A DNA stretch of 64,000 nucleotides from Sacculina carcini (GCA_916048095.2 OU696588.1:3131501-3195500); one strand, 5' to 3'; shown: positions 50,690 to 62,075, counted from the first letter of the stretch. Numbers and translations: made by a program. Notes: generated by a model from the sequence alone, not told the origin.

Positions 50690-52853
50690 TCATCATCATC
50701 TCGCCCACGCGCACGCACACACACACACGCACACACGCCCAAGCATACAAGCAACAGCTTGAGCGATAGACGATATTGGACGTGATCGACGTAATTGGAG
50801 AAGAGATAGTGGGGTTGCACAGTCATTTGTAATGACTCATTACACCGCTGTAATGATGATGATGATGTTGTCATGATGGTGACGTCACAAGCACGCATGT
50901 CTCTGACACTCCCACACGCTCGCACGTCAAGTAATTCCAGTGTACAACATGATCAAGATCGAGCGGTTGGCCAACGATGACGTCTGGAGTCATCGTCATG
51001 TACACTGGTATGATATGTATAATGTACGACAGAAATGGAATTATATACGCATGCTTGTATAGAAACAAGACACAAGCGAGCAGAAGGCATACACAAGCGA
51101 TTACTTGTTAATGAGATCAAACCTGATGAATAAACACTCAATCCCGAATGAAGTAATATACAATATAGCACAGCATATCGCCATAGGAAACACAGGAATC
51201 TGTTAAACCATAGACTTTCCCCCGGCCAATGAAAAAATGATGGCAAAGAGGAAACAAAAAACTACAAGAAAACCCAAGCTGAATACAAATGAAGAATTCA
51301 AATGATTCGTGCGGGATATTTCTGTCGATAACTTGCTTGTGCATGCTTTCACGCACTTCATTGCTGCCACACACAAACACTGGCAAGAGCAAGGACAGTT
51401 TCGTGTTGAATTTTCAAGCAAGTCTCTGTGAATTATTCTCATGAGTGAGTCAAAGCACGCTACCGACTGAACTGCGTCAGCGCGCTCCAACTTAAACTTG
51501 CATCGACAAATACAAGCACTCGAATACCTGTTCCGAAGCCACACGAGACCTTGAAATTATCCGCTAACAACACTTCCATACAAAGACAGACAGCCAGGCA
51601 GACAGACACACACACAGAGGCAAATGCAGAAACACTTCCTCTACGGGTAAAAAGGTAATGTACCCTTATCTTATGCAAATCTTCCGTCACATCGTTCCTT
51701 TATCTTCATGCGTTTCTTCAGCCAATCCCCATGACACACACACACACACACAAAGCAGCATTTTTCCAGCGAGGCTGTAGTACACGTCCCAGTGCTGGCC
51801 GGCCAGTTATAGCACTCACACACAATACGACAGAGGCAACGGCAAAAAGTGCAGAGATGCCAGCTTGGTAAGAGCCATAGACGTGGCGGTACAAGAGCGG
51901 TAGCTAGCGACTGACTGGACCACCAGGATGTCCCTGATGCTACAAAAAAACGCCTCCCGAACACCTCATCGTGCACGATCGGTGAGTGAGAGAGCGAGGA
52001 AGATGCGCGAGGCAAGATGTCACGGCAGGTAGCCAGGCGACTGCTTGTGACACGCACCTCCATCATTGTCGCACGCGCAACACAAAGCCCACACTCGCTG
52101 TGACAATCAACAAATGCGCAAGCAACAAAAGCCATTTGGAAAAACCTAACTAGAATATCTGGGATTCATCGCATTCCACACAAGCACACACATGCATACA
52201 TCCACAATCCTGCAATCACTGATAATCCAAGAAACGACGGAATGATTGGTAGAAGCCCACCAATGACAATGAGAAAAATGTCAATCTGCCACTTGCATCA
52301 GTGGCTGGAAAAGAGAAATCCGCTTTTTAGATGAGTCACGTGGAGTGTAGTGGCACCTGACAATTAACTCTTTGAGCTAAGCTAATTTGACAATGTCATT
52401 TCTTATTGGCGTCGCAGGTGTTACAAAGTGGCTACTGTTCCTGTGATGTCATCTTGTTATCAGTGATTTAAAGATGTACTTCAACAAACAAATTGCGATT
52501 TACATGGCAAAAATGCATCGAATGGTTCCACAAATAGTTGGAAAGATATCCACATGTAATAAGATAGGAAGGCTTGATTTACCAGAAACAAGATCATGCA
52601 CGTATTAAGACTATTCAAATTGCTTCAACCATATAGTTGAATTACACACACACACACACACGGCAAGATATTTAGTCATCAATTCAGTATAGAAGGCTGA
52701 GCTACATCCTGTTTAAATGTGAAACACATCGATTTTATTTGATAAACACTGCAATGAAAAACTATTACGAACAATTCTCCCACGTAAAGTTTGTCAGCAT
52801 AGAGTATTTATGAGTCACAGGCTCTATCGAAACCATCAAGTCATAACGCCGAG
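50690..52853. other. Anonymous 5' flank
   Basis: No gene is supported. One TGACGTCA is at 50880-50887, with short CA tracts at 51734-51752 and 52645-52662. The 465-nt minus-strand frame at 51671-52135 shows no recognisable domain. Confidence 0.5.
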
Positions 52854-53507
52854 TTGACGCAAGAGACCTACTTGATTTATGACCTTGACAAACTAGGGCC
52901 ACTGCTTGGTTGGATCCATATCCTGCTGGCGGTCCATGTCCCTGCTCGCCTTAACAACTGTGTGAGACACTGTGTGGCGAGTTGGTGTTTTGACAGATAT
53001 ACACGCAAGTATGCGGGTACGAGTACGATCACGGTGTTTGTGTACGACAAGACGACTCATCAATATTTATTGCTTTATGAGTACGACAAATGCCTGCATG
53101 TCGGCAGTCGAGAAATATGGCGAAATAGGCAGGAACACAACGCTCACACCAGTGAGAAATGGGTTGTCAAGTGGTCAATGGAATATCGAACAGAAGGACA
53201 AATGTTTGTTTGTGTCAGTCCGAAGTCGTTAAATTTCGTGTTCAGTGACTTCTTGACATTCAATTTGGTGAAACAACTGGATATATTGGACGTATCAGTG
53301 CTGTTGCGGGAAATGCCGAGAGGAAAATCAGATGAAACAAGCTTTCTGACCACTACTTCAGCTCAATGGAAGTATGCATGGGGAAATACTCACATTAAAC
53401 CAACAGAAATACATATACTAATGATAAAACTAACACAACCAACACAAATAAGTACAATATTAAAAAAAGCGGAGACAGTGCATACATTGAGAGAACAGCC
53501 TGTGTAG
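52854..53507 (+). CDS. 217-codon ORF of unknown function
   Basis: The longest open frame in the window that is not made of microsatellite or LINE. It begins MTQETYLIYDLDKLGPLLGW and ends THTLREQPV. It is rich in Tyr, Trp, Thr and Lys, with stretches such as STITVFVYDKTTHQYLLLYE that could form beta strands. No signal peptide, membrane helix or known motif is evident, and I recognise no family. A frame of this length could arise by chance in 64 kb. Its freedom from simple repeats and varied composition make it worth keeping as hypothetical. It could also be a decayed transposon or single-exon gene. Confidence 0.25.
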   Translation: MTQETYLIYDLDKLGPLLGWIHILLAVHVPARLNNCVRHCVASWCFDRYTRKYAGTSTITVFVYDKTTHQYLLLYEYDKCLHVGSREIWRNRQEHNAHTSEKWVVKWSMEYRTEGQMFVCVSPKSLNFVFSDFLTFNLVKQLDILDVSVLLREMPRGKSDETSFLTTTSAQWKYAWGNTHIKPTEIHILMIKLTQPTQISTILKKAETVHTLREQPV

Positions 53508-53899
53508 TTTCATATTCAGTGAATTGCAATGTTGCTGCCGCTGAAATGCCAATTGAATGACTACGAGGATTATGCTGATGCTTTCTAACCTCGAACACAA
53601 ACACCTGTTGAAATAACGGTATGGTCGATCAATGCAAATCGCCTGCATGAGCCTGCTGACCTTGAGCGATTGTCAGCGTGCATTTGTAAATTTGCGACAG
53701 ACAGCCAAACATCAACTGAAATTTCCACGCCGTTTTACCGATAGACCGTGCTGAAAAGAGTGTCACACAGCCAATGCCGTCAGTAAATACCAGGATCCAA
53801 CATGAATTTTCAAAACGTCAGGATCCACATAACATGAAATCGCCCAGTAAGCTCGCTCAGCTATTGCAAGTGTGGTGCGTCATAAGCATAGCATGGCGA
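53508..53899. other. Anonymous flank
   Basis: Nothing recognisable was seen. Confidence 0.5.
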
Positions 53900-54185
53900 G
53901 ACGGCCGTCAAGTTGTGTGCAGGCGAGACCGGCTGCCATTCCCCGTCTTGATGACGTCATCGCTGTTATGATCGACTGAGACCGCTCCTCGGGCCAGCCC
54001 ACCTCCTCCCTCGCACTCACACACACACGCGCGCGCTAGCGGATAATCTGGGAACACCGACCCCAGCAGAACAGGTGAACATGGCCGCGGGCGGGAGAGT
54101 CAGTTTACCTGGCCGTGAGACGGTCGTCAACAGTGCCAGCGTCCAGGCAGGCAGGCAGCACCCACGCGAACACCCGATCACGCCG

Positions 54186-54228
<43 letters not shown>

Positions 54229-54350
54229 AGTGGTGGTAGGGTCCAAGGAGAGCGAGAAATTGAGGAAGAGAGTCGCCGTGCTGGACGCGAGGGTGAATGT
54301 TTCATGAGAGTGTATGTGTGGCCGCGAGTATGTTTGTGCGTGTGTAATCG
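53900..54350. promoter_or_regulatory. CpG-rich patch, possible promoter region
   Basis: The local sequence is GC- and CpG-rich compared with its surroundings. It contains TGACGTCA (53952-53959), GCGCGCGC near 54029 and GGCCGCGGGCGGG near 54082. Donor-like CAG|GTAAAC is seen on the minus strand near 54113. It lies about 7.5 kb upstream of the USP-like exon 1, so a non-coding first exon or promoter is possible, but nothing proves it. Confidence 0.2.
54187..54226 (+). repeat. (CA)20 microsatellite
   Basis: A CA run of about 40 bp inside the CpG-rich patch. Confidence 0.95.
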
Positions 54351-54688
54351 GTGAATCAGCCCAAAAGTTGGCGCAGCCGCTTTATGTGAAGCTGGAACTG
54401 AAGAAAACGCGCCAGGCAGGGTGTATGAGAGATGTATGAGAGAACGGAGGATATGGCGCAGCAAAATCAGACCAGATCTTTCAATGATAAACGCCACGAT
54501 AACTCTCCCCTCAGCACATGCACACATGCACGAGGAACGCATCCAACCCTTCACTCACAAACTACCACTCCGGCGCAAGTATTCCACAAGGACAATACGG
54601 TTGAGGAATATTGTATGACACGCAACGATTCTCAGTATATTCTCTCAATTCTCTCGCAAAGCAAATAGGAATTTTTCACAGACGCAAT

Positions 54689-54750
54689 GTTTTTCAGAGT
54701 TTCATACCACATGAGTACACGTACTTGTGTGGTATGAAACTCTGAAAAAC
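54689..54750. repeat. Near-perfect palindrome, 23-bp arms
   Basis: The arms 54689-54711 and 54728-54750 are perfectly complementary. The central 16 nt also pair through AGTAC/GTACT, with only two mismatched pairs (T/G and G/T) and a 2-nt loop. The whole 62 bp is therefore almost self-complementary. The outer arm begins GTTTTTCAGAGTTTCATACC. Confidence 0.95.
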
Positions 54751-55081
54751 ACTCAAAATGCACCTGTGTTCACTTCAAAATGCACCTTTCACATGATGAA
54801 CGCTGAAATTCGCTCACATCACAATGTAGAGCTAAATTTCTGCTTCATCAGAGTTTAGTCCAGAAGATGAAAGCAGATCAAGAAGGAAACATATTCGATT
54901 AAAACAGACGAAAATTGATATCGCAACATCGTGTGTCACACGCGATCATACAAAGGTAAGAATGGCACAGCGTTTGTATACGCACGTACGGTCACCACAA
55001 ACATGTCACAACTCCAGTGACACACACCACACACTGGTCACTGTAAAAACGTACTCATCGCACACCCGTCACTCTGTGCGT

Positions 55082-55087
<6 letters not shown>
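54751..55087. other. Anonymous flank
   Basis: A short direct repeat, CAAAATGCACCT, occurs twice near 54755-54788. Nothing else was recognised. Confidence 0.5.

Positions 55088-55120
<33 letters not shown>
55088..55120 (+). repeat. (GT)n microsatellite at LINE 3' junction
   Basis: A GT run of about 33 bp that passes directly into the (GTAAA)n tail of the LINE fragment. Confidence 0.95.
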
Positions 55121-55124
<4 letters not shown>

Positions 55125-55449
55125 GTAAAGTAAAGTAAAGTAAATTGCTTCATTGTACTCCAATAAGTAGGCTTTTCAGTACAAACAACATAAACACAAA
55201 CATAAGCACATACTAGGATGAAAATACACCATACATGAATCTAGCAGCATCATAATTTAGCCGCTTTCTTCCAGCCTCAGTTCTGATTGAAGGATAAATT
55301 ATATCTCCTTTGCGTGTGTTGATTGTTTTTTCACTTTGTTGAACAGTTTCAAATATTATGGATGGCTCTTGTGTAAGTAATATGGAGTTCACAAGCCGTC
55401 TTCGATTCTTGGTGACAAGATCATTGATAGTTAGATAGATCATTGATTG
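55121..55449 (-). mobile_element. LINE 3' fragment with (TTTAC)n tail
   Basis: The minus strand ends in about five copies of TTTAC (plus strand TAAAGTAAAG...). The open frame upstream includes RTEAGRKRLNYDAARF, resembling the C-terminal end of ORF2 in CR1/RTE-type LINEs (RTExGRR..Y.AA..WN). The fragment stops at 55449 where (GT)n resumes (55450-55466), so this very short 5'-truncated copy sits between two GT tracts. It is a different family from the LINE at 141-1945, whose tail is TTGAAC. Confidence 0.65.
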
Positions 55450-55466
55450 TGTGTGTGTGTGTGTGT

Positions 55467-55818
55467 CGCAGTAATGCTCATGTCGAGTAGCAGGTGTGTT
55501 GACCGCGTAATAATGAAACCACGTGATGACACGAGCGATCGCGTGCCCGCCCCTCGAGTTCAGTGCAAAAATCGACGAGAGAAAGAGCGAGAGCATAGGA
55601 GCCCAGCATAGTTAGACAGAGGGCGAGAGCAACTCATAGCCCGCTGCGCTGGTAATTTGCCAGAGCATATGAACATATGAACCAGCAGTATTTAATTGCG
55701 ACTTGAAGACAGCCAATTAGCATGCACGTGCATCGAAGTTTTTGCGCAAAATTAATGCAGATTGGCGGTATTTTTGAGAATGCAGCCTTGAATTCAGTCA
55801 CGCGAAACGACCACACAA

Positions 55819-55860
<42 letters not shown>

Positions 55861-55961
55861 AAGCAGGGGAATGGTGCAACGCAAGACGTGAATGCGTGTT
55901 AGAGAAGAGAACCACAATCGTGCATGGGAATTATAGCTGATATAGGAAATACGCTGATAAC
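55467..55961. other. Flank with CA tract
   Basis: (CA)n at 55821-55858; otherwise anonymous. The left copy of the 8-bp TSD of the next element (CTGATAAC) is at 55954-55961. Confidence 0.7.
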
Positions 55962-57044
55962 TGGGGCTGTCAAAAGTTAATAAAATTACTTTTTCACCCA
56001 AAGGACAGTTTTTCATAATAAACCTAAAACAACAAAAAAAGGTTGTGCACGATAATTATACAAATAACAAAAGGTTACCAAAAGTTAGTTTTTATCGTTA
56101 GATTACTATTTTGCTTTTGGGTTACTCTTTGTTATTTTCTTCTTATTAGGTCACTGGGGTTTTGTAACTCATGGGGTTTTGTAACTCTTTGTAGATAAAA
56201 AGCACAAAAACGGTATAAATCAGGAAAAATCGGGAAAAGGTGGAATATCAGGTCTGAAGATCAACAAATATAAAAAACGTTGTTCTTAAGATTTAGCACT
56301 TGTTTTTCACCGTACTCTCTGTGCTACTCGCTATTTTTACGTTTTTGTGTACGCAGGAAAGTGTCATTCCATTTTTAGAAATGCGCACGAACCACAGGGT
56401 ATCCGAGATGTTTGGAGCGTGGGATAATACAAGGTTTGAGCTTTCTATAGCCGATACTGCACAATAATACTTGACAATACGCATCTACTTGGACAGGAAG
56501 AATCACGTGATTTTCAAGATTTGAGATAGCGCCACTTTTCCACGTTTGAGCTCAAGCGACCAAACAGTGCCCCCTTATAAGACTGTGAGTACGGAAGCGT
56601 TCACACATGCAGTGTTTACGCTCAGTATACTGTATAGAAGTATAGCATACTGGCGAAAGGAAATGCAAGCTGTAGCACGTGCTTACTTGATAAACTTTCT
56701 CACAAAAGTCTCTCTGAAGCAATATAAAGAACATTGTTGCGATAATTACTAAAACAAATCTTTACGTTAGCTAAGATTGTTATTTCACATTTGCATTCAC
56801 CTTCAACTTGTAACGCCTTTTTGATAGTTATGCTCCTTTTCACGATGTAAGGTCGCCTTTAGATTTACTTGTAGGGGCTAGTAGGGACTGGAGAATTTCC
56901 CTCTTGAAGAACTGCAGAACATTGGTGTTTTTTGAGACAGCACATACTAATTTTGAGTAAATTTGTAGTTAATTTTTAGGCACTCTTTTCTCGAAAATAA
57001 AGTTACGTTTTCTAATTTTTAAGTTACTTTTTGGACAGCCCTAC
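55962..57044 (+). mobile_element. Non-autonomous hAT element, 1.08 kb, complete
   Basis: It begins TGGGGCTGTCAAAAGTTA and ends TTACTTTTTGGACAGCCCTA, so the ends are inverted copies of TRGGGCTGTC. Perfect 8-bp TSDs CTGATAAC lie at 55954-55961 and 57045-57052. Subterminal AAGTTAC/GTAACTT motifs are frequent. No transposase frame is recognisable. A second copy in inverted orientation begins at 63253 and matches it for at least 700 bp. Confidence 0.95.
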
Positions 57045-57052
57045 TGATAACT

Positions 57053-57766
57053 CAATTTCTAGATGACAGACAACCAGCGTACACTAATTATCCAGCCAAT
57101 TAGTGTCAGTACTGGGAACAAGCCGTTGGAACAGACTCTCGTCAACGCTTGTACGAAACATTAATCGACAATATTGTGCAAAAATTGTTCGTTTTCATCG
57201 AGTATTTCAAACAGAATCACAGAAATAATGATCAACATCGGAGCGCACACAAAATGGTGGCGCAACCACACTAAATGCCCGAGTATTCACTCACATTCAC
57301 AACAGTTGAGTTAGTGGAGATTAAGCCGACAATATTGCGCCAAGAAAACAGCGTTCGCTGCAATAATTCAACACAAACACATTGCTAGCGAAGGTCGCAG
57401 TGTAAAACTCAACCGACATGCCACAAATTCTGCCTCTGGTGATTTCACGCCGCCGGTGTTTGCACGGGCAACAAGTAGATGGAAAACCGGCAAACCAGTC
57501 GGTTTAGAAGCGGATATTGGACAGGTAGCGCCGACAAAGCAGACGCACACAAATTATCTAAATCCGCCTGTGTTTTCTGCCTCAACAGAACAGTTGAAAA
57601 CAGCATTCGCTTAATTGAAGAATGCACAAATCTACATAAAGACAATGATTTAGCTGATTAGAACGCACGTAGGCAAAATGCCTAGCAGGCATCAAATAAA
57701 TCACTACGCGTGAACGTTAAAACAATGCAGCCAACATCGCGGCCAAATTAAAAATGAATACAATTT
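57053..57766. other. Anonymous flank
   Basis: No microsatellite, gene or transposon was recognised. Confidence 0.5.
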
Positions 57767-57912
57767 AAGTCGGCCCTCCAATAGCGGACTCGAAATAAAC
57801 GACAAAAAATATGCTATTTGGACGTGTAATTGACACGTATTCGATAGGCTTCTGATAGGGAACAAAGAAGTACTCCGCTATTCGGAGTTCTTCGCTATTA
57901 GGAGGACCCACT
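57767..57912. mobile_element. Short inverted-repeat element (pogo/Tigger-like ends)
   Basis: The left end AAGTCGGCCCTCCAATAGCG and the inverted right end CAGTGGGTCCTCCTAATAGC share most positions. Further GCGGA/GAACTCCGAATAGCGG motifs lie inside. It is 146 bp and non-coding. No clear target duplication is visible. The pogo-like assignment is based only on end style. Confidence 0.5.
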
Positions 57913-58642
57913 GTGGTTCAGAAGAAAACATTTGGACGTGAAAATGTGGCTCATTAAAAACATGAGAATAGAAATCGACATTTAGTTCCAAAGCTCAATA
58001 TAGGCTGATGAATATCTTCTTTTGACTTCACTGTGTAAACCTTCTGCAATAAAACTGCAATGATTTTCTCCTTATCATCAATATTTTTGTACTTTTGGCA
58101 GAGTGGGATTTGGGAGAGAAATTAGGAGAGCCATAAAGCGGGAATGGAGGGAAAAAAAGTCGAGAATCATTGGTGTACACAAATGAACTAACTACCAATA
58201 ACTGGAAGGGTCCACTAAATTGAAATAATAACAATATTGTACTCATATTCGTAAACGCACACGATATAGTCAACTTCACCGGTGCACACATTTGAGCGAT
58301 TATAAAAACACGTGAAATATTTCCTCAAATTACTATTTGTGCAGTTTGGATTAACTCCATGTCTATACACCGGACCATAACAACAAGCCGCTGAGTGAAT
58401 CTGTATGTGTGTGTGTGTGTGTGTCACTTCCATGTACATGTGCCGTATCGTTTTATTACTGAGCAGTCAATTCAATCGCTTGTTTCCACTACCAGTGTCA
58501 ACTGCGTGGATGTATGTTTGTATGTCTATGATCAGTGTGAATATGCATCAAGTGTACGTAGATTTGTATGCTCGTACGCATACAGACATCATGAAAAGGG
58601 TGTATGATAAACGCGTGCTACACATATGGGTATGCTTGTTTG
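57913..58642. other. Anonymous flank
   Basis: A short (GT)n lies at 58404-58424. No gene. Confidence 0.5.
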
Positions 58643-58990
58643 CATGGGCGTAAATCCTGGGGGTATGGGGGTATATATACCCCCGACAAATTGGCTGGGG
58701 GTATGAATATGCAATTATACCCCCCGAGAATTCTGATGAGTTCAGTTCATTGGGTATATTATCATCAAAATCAGCATAGAAGGCAAATGACAATAGGCCA
58801 ACAATGCAAGAAATTCTAAATATGTGAAGAATTATATTACGCATTACACTTTTCATTGGGGTGTGTGTGTTGAATTAAATAGGCATACAATGGTTGAGGG
58901 TACAACGCAATTGGCCAACTGAGTCAACTTAGAACACTAATGCATGATGGCTGTCATCCCCCCGAGCCTCGACACAAATCTACGCCGATG
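58643..58990. mobile_element. hAT MITE (CATGGGCGTAAATCC ends), complete
   Basis: A 348-bp element beginning CATGGGCGTAAATCCTGGGG; the inverted right end reads CATCGGCGTAGATTTGTG. The flanks CTTGTTTG (58635-58642) and GTTGTTTG (58991-58998) match at 7 of 8. G-runs lie just inside both ends. Non-coding. Confidence 0.85.
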
Positions 58991-58998
58991 GTTGTTTG

Positions 58999-60234
58999 TA
59001 TGTGCTTGTTGGGTACCCCATTTCACCCAAGATGCGATATCATCATAATACATGTGCATTCATCTATAGGGCTATATCCACGGACATTTCCCTATGAAAA
59101 TTCCTGAGCCCATCACCGCACAGGTGAGTTAGACAAGAGCATAGATACATTGATTAATCGTAGATAAATAACCTCCGGTAGATGAATAGAGCCCCACAAG
59201 GTGGTAATACTGCTTGCTCACCATGTGACTGAACTTGCCTGTAATTAATTTATAATAATAATGATAAAAAGAATTCAATATACACGCAGTTGTGTGACTC
59301 GATAGTTTAGTGTAGTGCATAGTACGCACACAACGCAAGTTTAAAAATCAGGTTCCATTGGCATTGGCATAGCGCCTACCAAAAAAAAACTAGGAGCTAA
59401 AATTTGCGACCATTTGCACCACTGCTTTGTAGCTGCATTGTTTCAGAACAGACAAATTTCAATAGTTAGAAGAAGTTAGAAGTTAGAAGAAGGTAGGCAG
59501 AAATGCTCACATGAAGAGACGACCAGCTTCCGAGTATACAGAAATTACAATTCTGTCACTGAACAAGAAACACCACACTGCGAATACACTCAATCACACA
59601 CAACGCGCACACACAAAACACACCAATACGACTCAGGCACAAACTGAGCCCTGTTCAAACACAGTCTCACCAATCCACCGTGTGCAGTAGCGAACAGGTA
59701 ACGCTACAACACAAGTACGACAAATGAACACTAGATGTCGCTGATGCGTCGATATTTTCACATGCACACACCTGCCACAGGTAAACTGCCTGAATCTTGA
59801 TCAAAACTGCTGTTTTCTAATGAAGAAAGAAACAACAATCAAATGAGCCAAATGTCAACCAAATATCAAATCAAAATGGCCAATGAAAGTGATTACGTGT
59901 AATACAGTATATATAGACCGTATATTACAAAGTGAAACAAAAATAACTAGATTATGATTTGTTCATCTAGTTAAGCCATTTTTATAATATAAATGTGCAT
60001 GTCAATTGAAATTTCTAATCCTTTATCAGATGCGAGAGCGTAAAGAGCAAAAACAATATTTGATAAATTAATACATTTAAAAATTCCATAATATTTTTAT
60101 ATCAAAAATTGAATGTATTTACTTTCCGGTGTGTACGCCCGTGTTTGTGTGTAATGCTGTTGTTGTTGTTGTTGTTGTTGTTTTTGTTGTTGTTGATTAC
60201 AAATGATACGTGAAAATACTCTATGGACAATTGA
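58999..60234. other. Anonymous, AT-rich flank
   Basis: It holds a TTAGAAG short repeat near 59464-59495 and a (TTG)n tract at 60158-60195. No gene. Confidence 0.6.
60158..60195 (+). repeat. (TTG)n trinucleotide tract
   Basis: About twelve TTG units with one T-run interruption at 60180-60186. Confidence 0.93.
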
Positions 60235-61473
60235 CAGTGGCTGCCGCGTGCGATAAAATGAGCGATAAACTGTAAATGATAATTATCGCTAAGGTCAAAC
60301 CTTTTATCATTTATCGTTTAGCGCAAATTTCTCTAAAATTATTGCTCATTCACTTACGGCTAGTCGCAAAAAATGAGGAACGATAAACGATAAGTTCAAA
60401 AGACTTTTGTAAAATTTAATTATGTGCACGGTGGCACTTGTCACAACAACCCGCCTGACGTTTACAGACCAGTTCAAGCTGAGTGTATATATAGGGTAGA
60501 GACTAGAAGGATCAACACTGGCTTGCAAGTGAACCCTGAAAAACTTCATATGAGAGATGTCAAGTGTGTGTGTAGCTGGTCAATCACATTATTATTCACA
60601 GCTGCAGTGCGCCGGTCTCGCTGGAGTACTCGAGTTAGGAGAGTTTGTGCCGCTCTCTCCCATGCGCCTTGACCCGCCCCAACCATGGCCCCTTGATGTT
60701 GAAGCATGTGGCCGCCGCCCTTGAAGAAGACACCAAGGAGAGTCTCATCAGGGAGATCGTCATCTCCATCACATTCATAGCTTACCCTCTCCCCTCCAGC
60801 CAGAACCAGGACATTATGACAGAACAGCCTAAGGAAGCCAGCGACGACCCATTTGCTTTCCTGGAGAGCCCCACTGTCATGGAGGAGGATGGGCTCAACA
60901 TTGAGGAGCTCATCAAGAAGGAGGTGAACATCTGTGGCAGGAGCAAGGTGGCAGAGGTGAGTTCTGGGCAATTCCCCAGCATGTACAGGTAGAAGTGGAT
61001 CTCGATGTTCATCAAGTACAACCCGGCCTTGCCAAGCTCTGCTGCCGTGGAGCGCTTGTTCAGCACTGCTGGTGATGTCCCATGCCCATGCGTGCATGCA
61101 TGCCCAGCGACAGGTTAGAGAAGCTGGTCTTCACCAAGGGAAGCATGCAGCTCCTGGATGCTGTCTTGAGGATGGAGAGGAAGGAGGGAGACTCTGAGTC
61201 AGAGAAACTGATGTGGAATAGAACTTGTAGGCCATAGACTGGTTCCAGTGACAGTTTTTGTCTAGTTAAATTAATTTTCACTGTGAGAAAATAGTTTGTA
61301 TGTTTTTTTATATATTTTAACTAAATATAGGTACTATCACTTATCGCTTTTGTTATTGCAAGTTAACATTTTGTATCGCTATCGTGTTATCGTGTATCGT
61401 TTATCGCAGGTTAGGGAAAAACTTATCGTTTTATTTTTATCGCAAGTTAAAAAAGTCATCGCAGAAACCACTG
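60235..61473 (+). mobile_element. hAT transposon remnant, complete ends
   Basis: It starts CAGTGGCTGCCGCGTGCGAT; the inverted right end reads CAGTGGTTTCTGCGATGAC. The flanks ACAATTGA (60227-60234) and ACAATAGA (61474-61481) match at 7 of 8, an 8-bp hAT TSD. Both subterminal regions carry many copies of CGATAA/TTATCG (for example TTTATCGTTTA near 60313, CGTTTATCGC near 61397), the kind of repeats hAT transposases bind. The interior encodes a broken transposase fragment. At 1.24 kb it is an internally deleted derivative of an autonomous element. Confidence 0.92.
60645..61210 (+). pseudogene. hAT transposase C-terminal remnant
   Basis: A first frame (60645-60992) has an acidic stretch (EEDGLNIEELIKKEV) and ends in a stop at 60990-60992. 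Directly after it, in the same frame, comes KYNPALPSSAAVERLFSTAG, the signature of the hAT C-terminal dimerisation region. A frame change near 61080 is followed by PSDRLEKLVFTKGSMQLLDA, which is the next part of that domain in another frame. The N-terminal BED finger and most of the catalytic core are absent. It is non-functional through an in-frame stop, a frameshift and a large deletion. The minus-strand frames over this region are shadows. Confidence 0.88.
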
Positions 61474-61481
61474 ACAATAGA

Positions 61482-62075
61482 AAACCTCAACGCGTAATTC
61501 AGTTGTTAATTCGCGTCCGTGGTGCCCAGCTATTTGGTCTGTCTCAATGGTGATCGTTCACAGAACAACAGCTGGAGCACATATGGCACATACAGTTGGC
61601 ACAACCCCCCCTCCCACACACACACACACAATATTTCACATATTGCACTCAATGTCAGTAACAATCAAATAGTATATGACACTGTTATATGTGAAGATCA
61701 AAGTCGCGATACCTGTTGGCCATACCTGTTGCCATAAATATGCAATCATGTATTATGCGCGCTTATTAATAGATTATTTGTTAATTACGTTTAGTTGATT
61801 GTAGTTAATCAACGTATTATTTTAATCAGGCGCATAAAATGCGACTTCTGCTGGTAGAATTTCCTCTCCTCGTCGAGCTATGATTCAAAGTGAATATCGC
61901 GCCGAGAAACCGTAGTGGTAGAACCATTGATTCAACAGCATGGTAATCCATCTAAGTGATCGTTTTTTCAGAAGTAATAATATATATCAATCGCCAATCA
62001 AAATAAAGATGTAATCAGTCGATCCGATTAATATTCCTCATATTCGGTGGTCATATTCAACAATCTCAACCTTGT
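61482..62075. other. Anonymous flank
   Basis: A short CA tract lies at 61617-61630. No gene. Confidence 0.5.

Noticed and set aside
51671..52135. 154-codon minus-strand frame
   Set aside because: Its composition is Cys/Ser-rich with a Cys-Val run from a CA tract; no domain is recognised.
60546..61097. 183-codon minus-strand frame as a gene
   Set aside because: It is antisense to the hAT transposase remnant, whose plus-strand reading gives the recognisable dimerisation motif.
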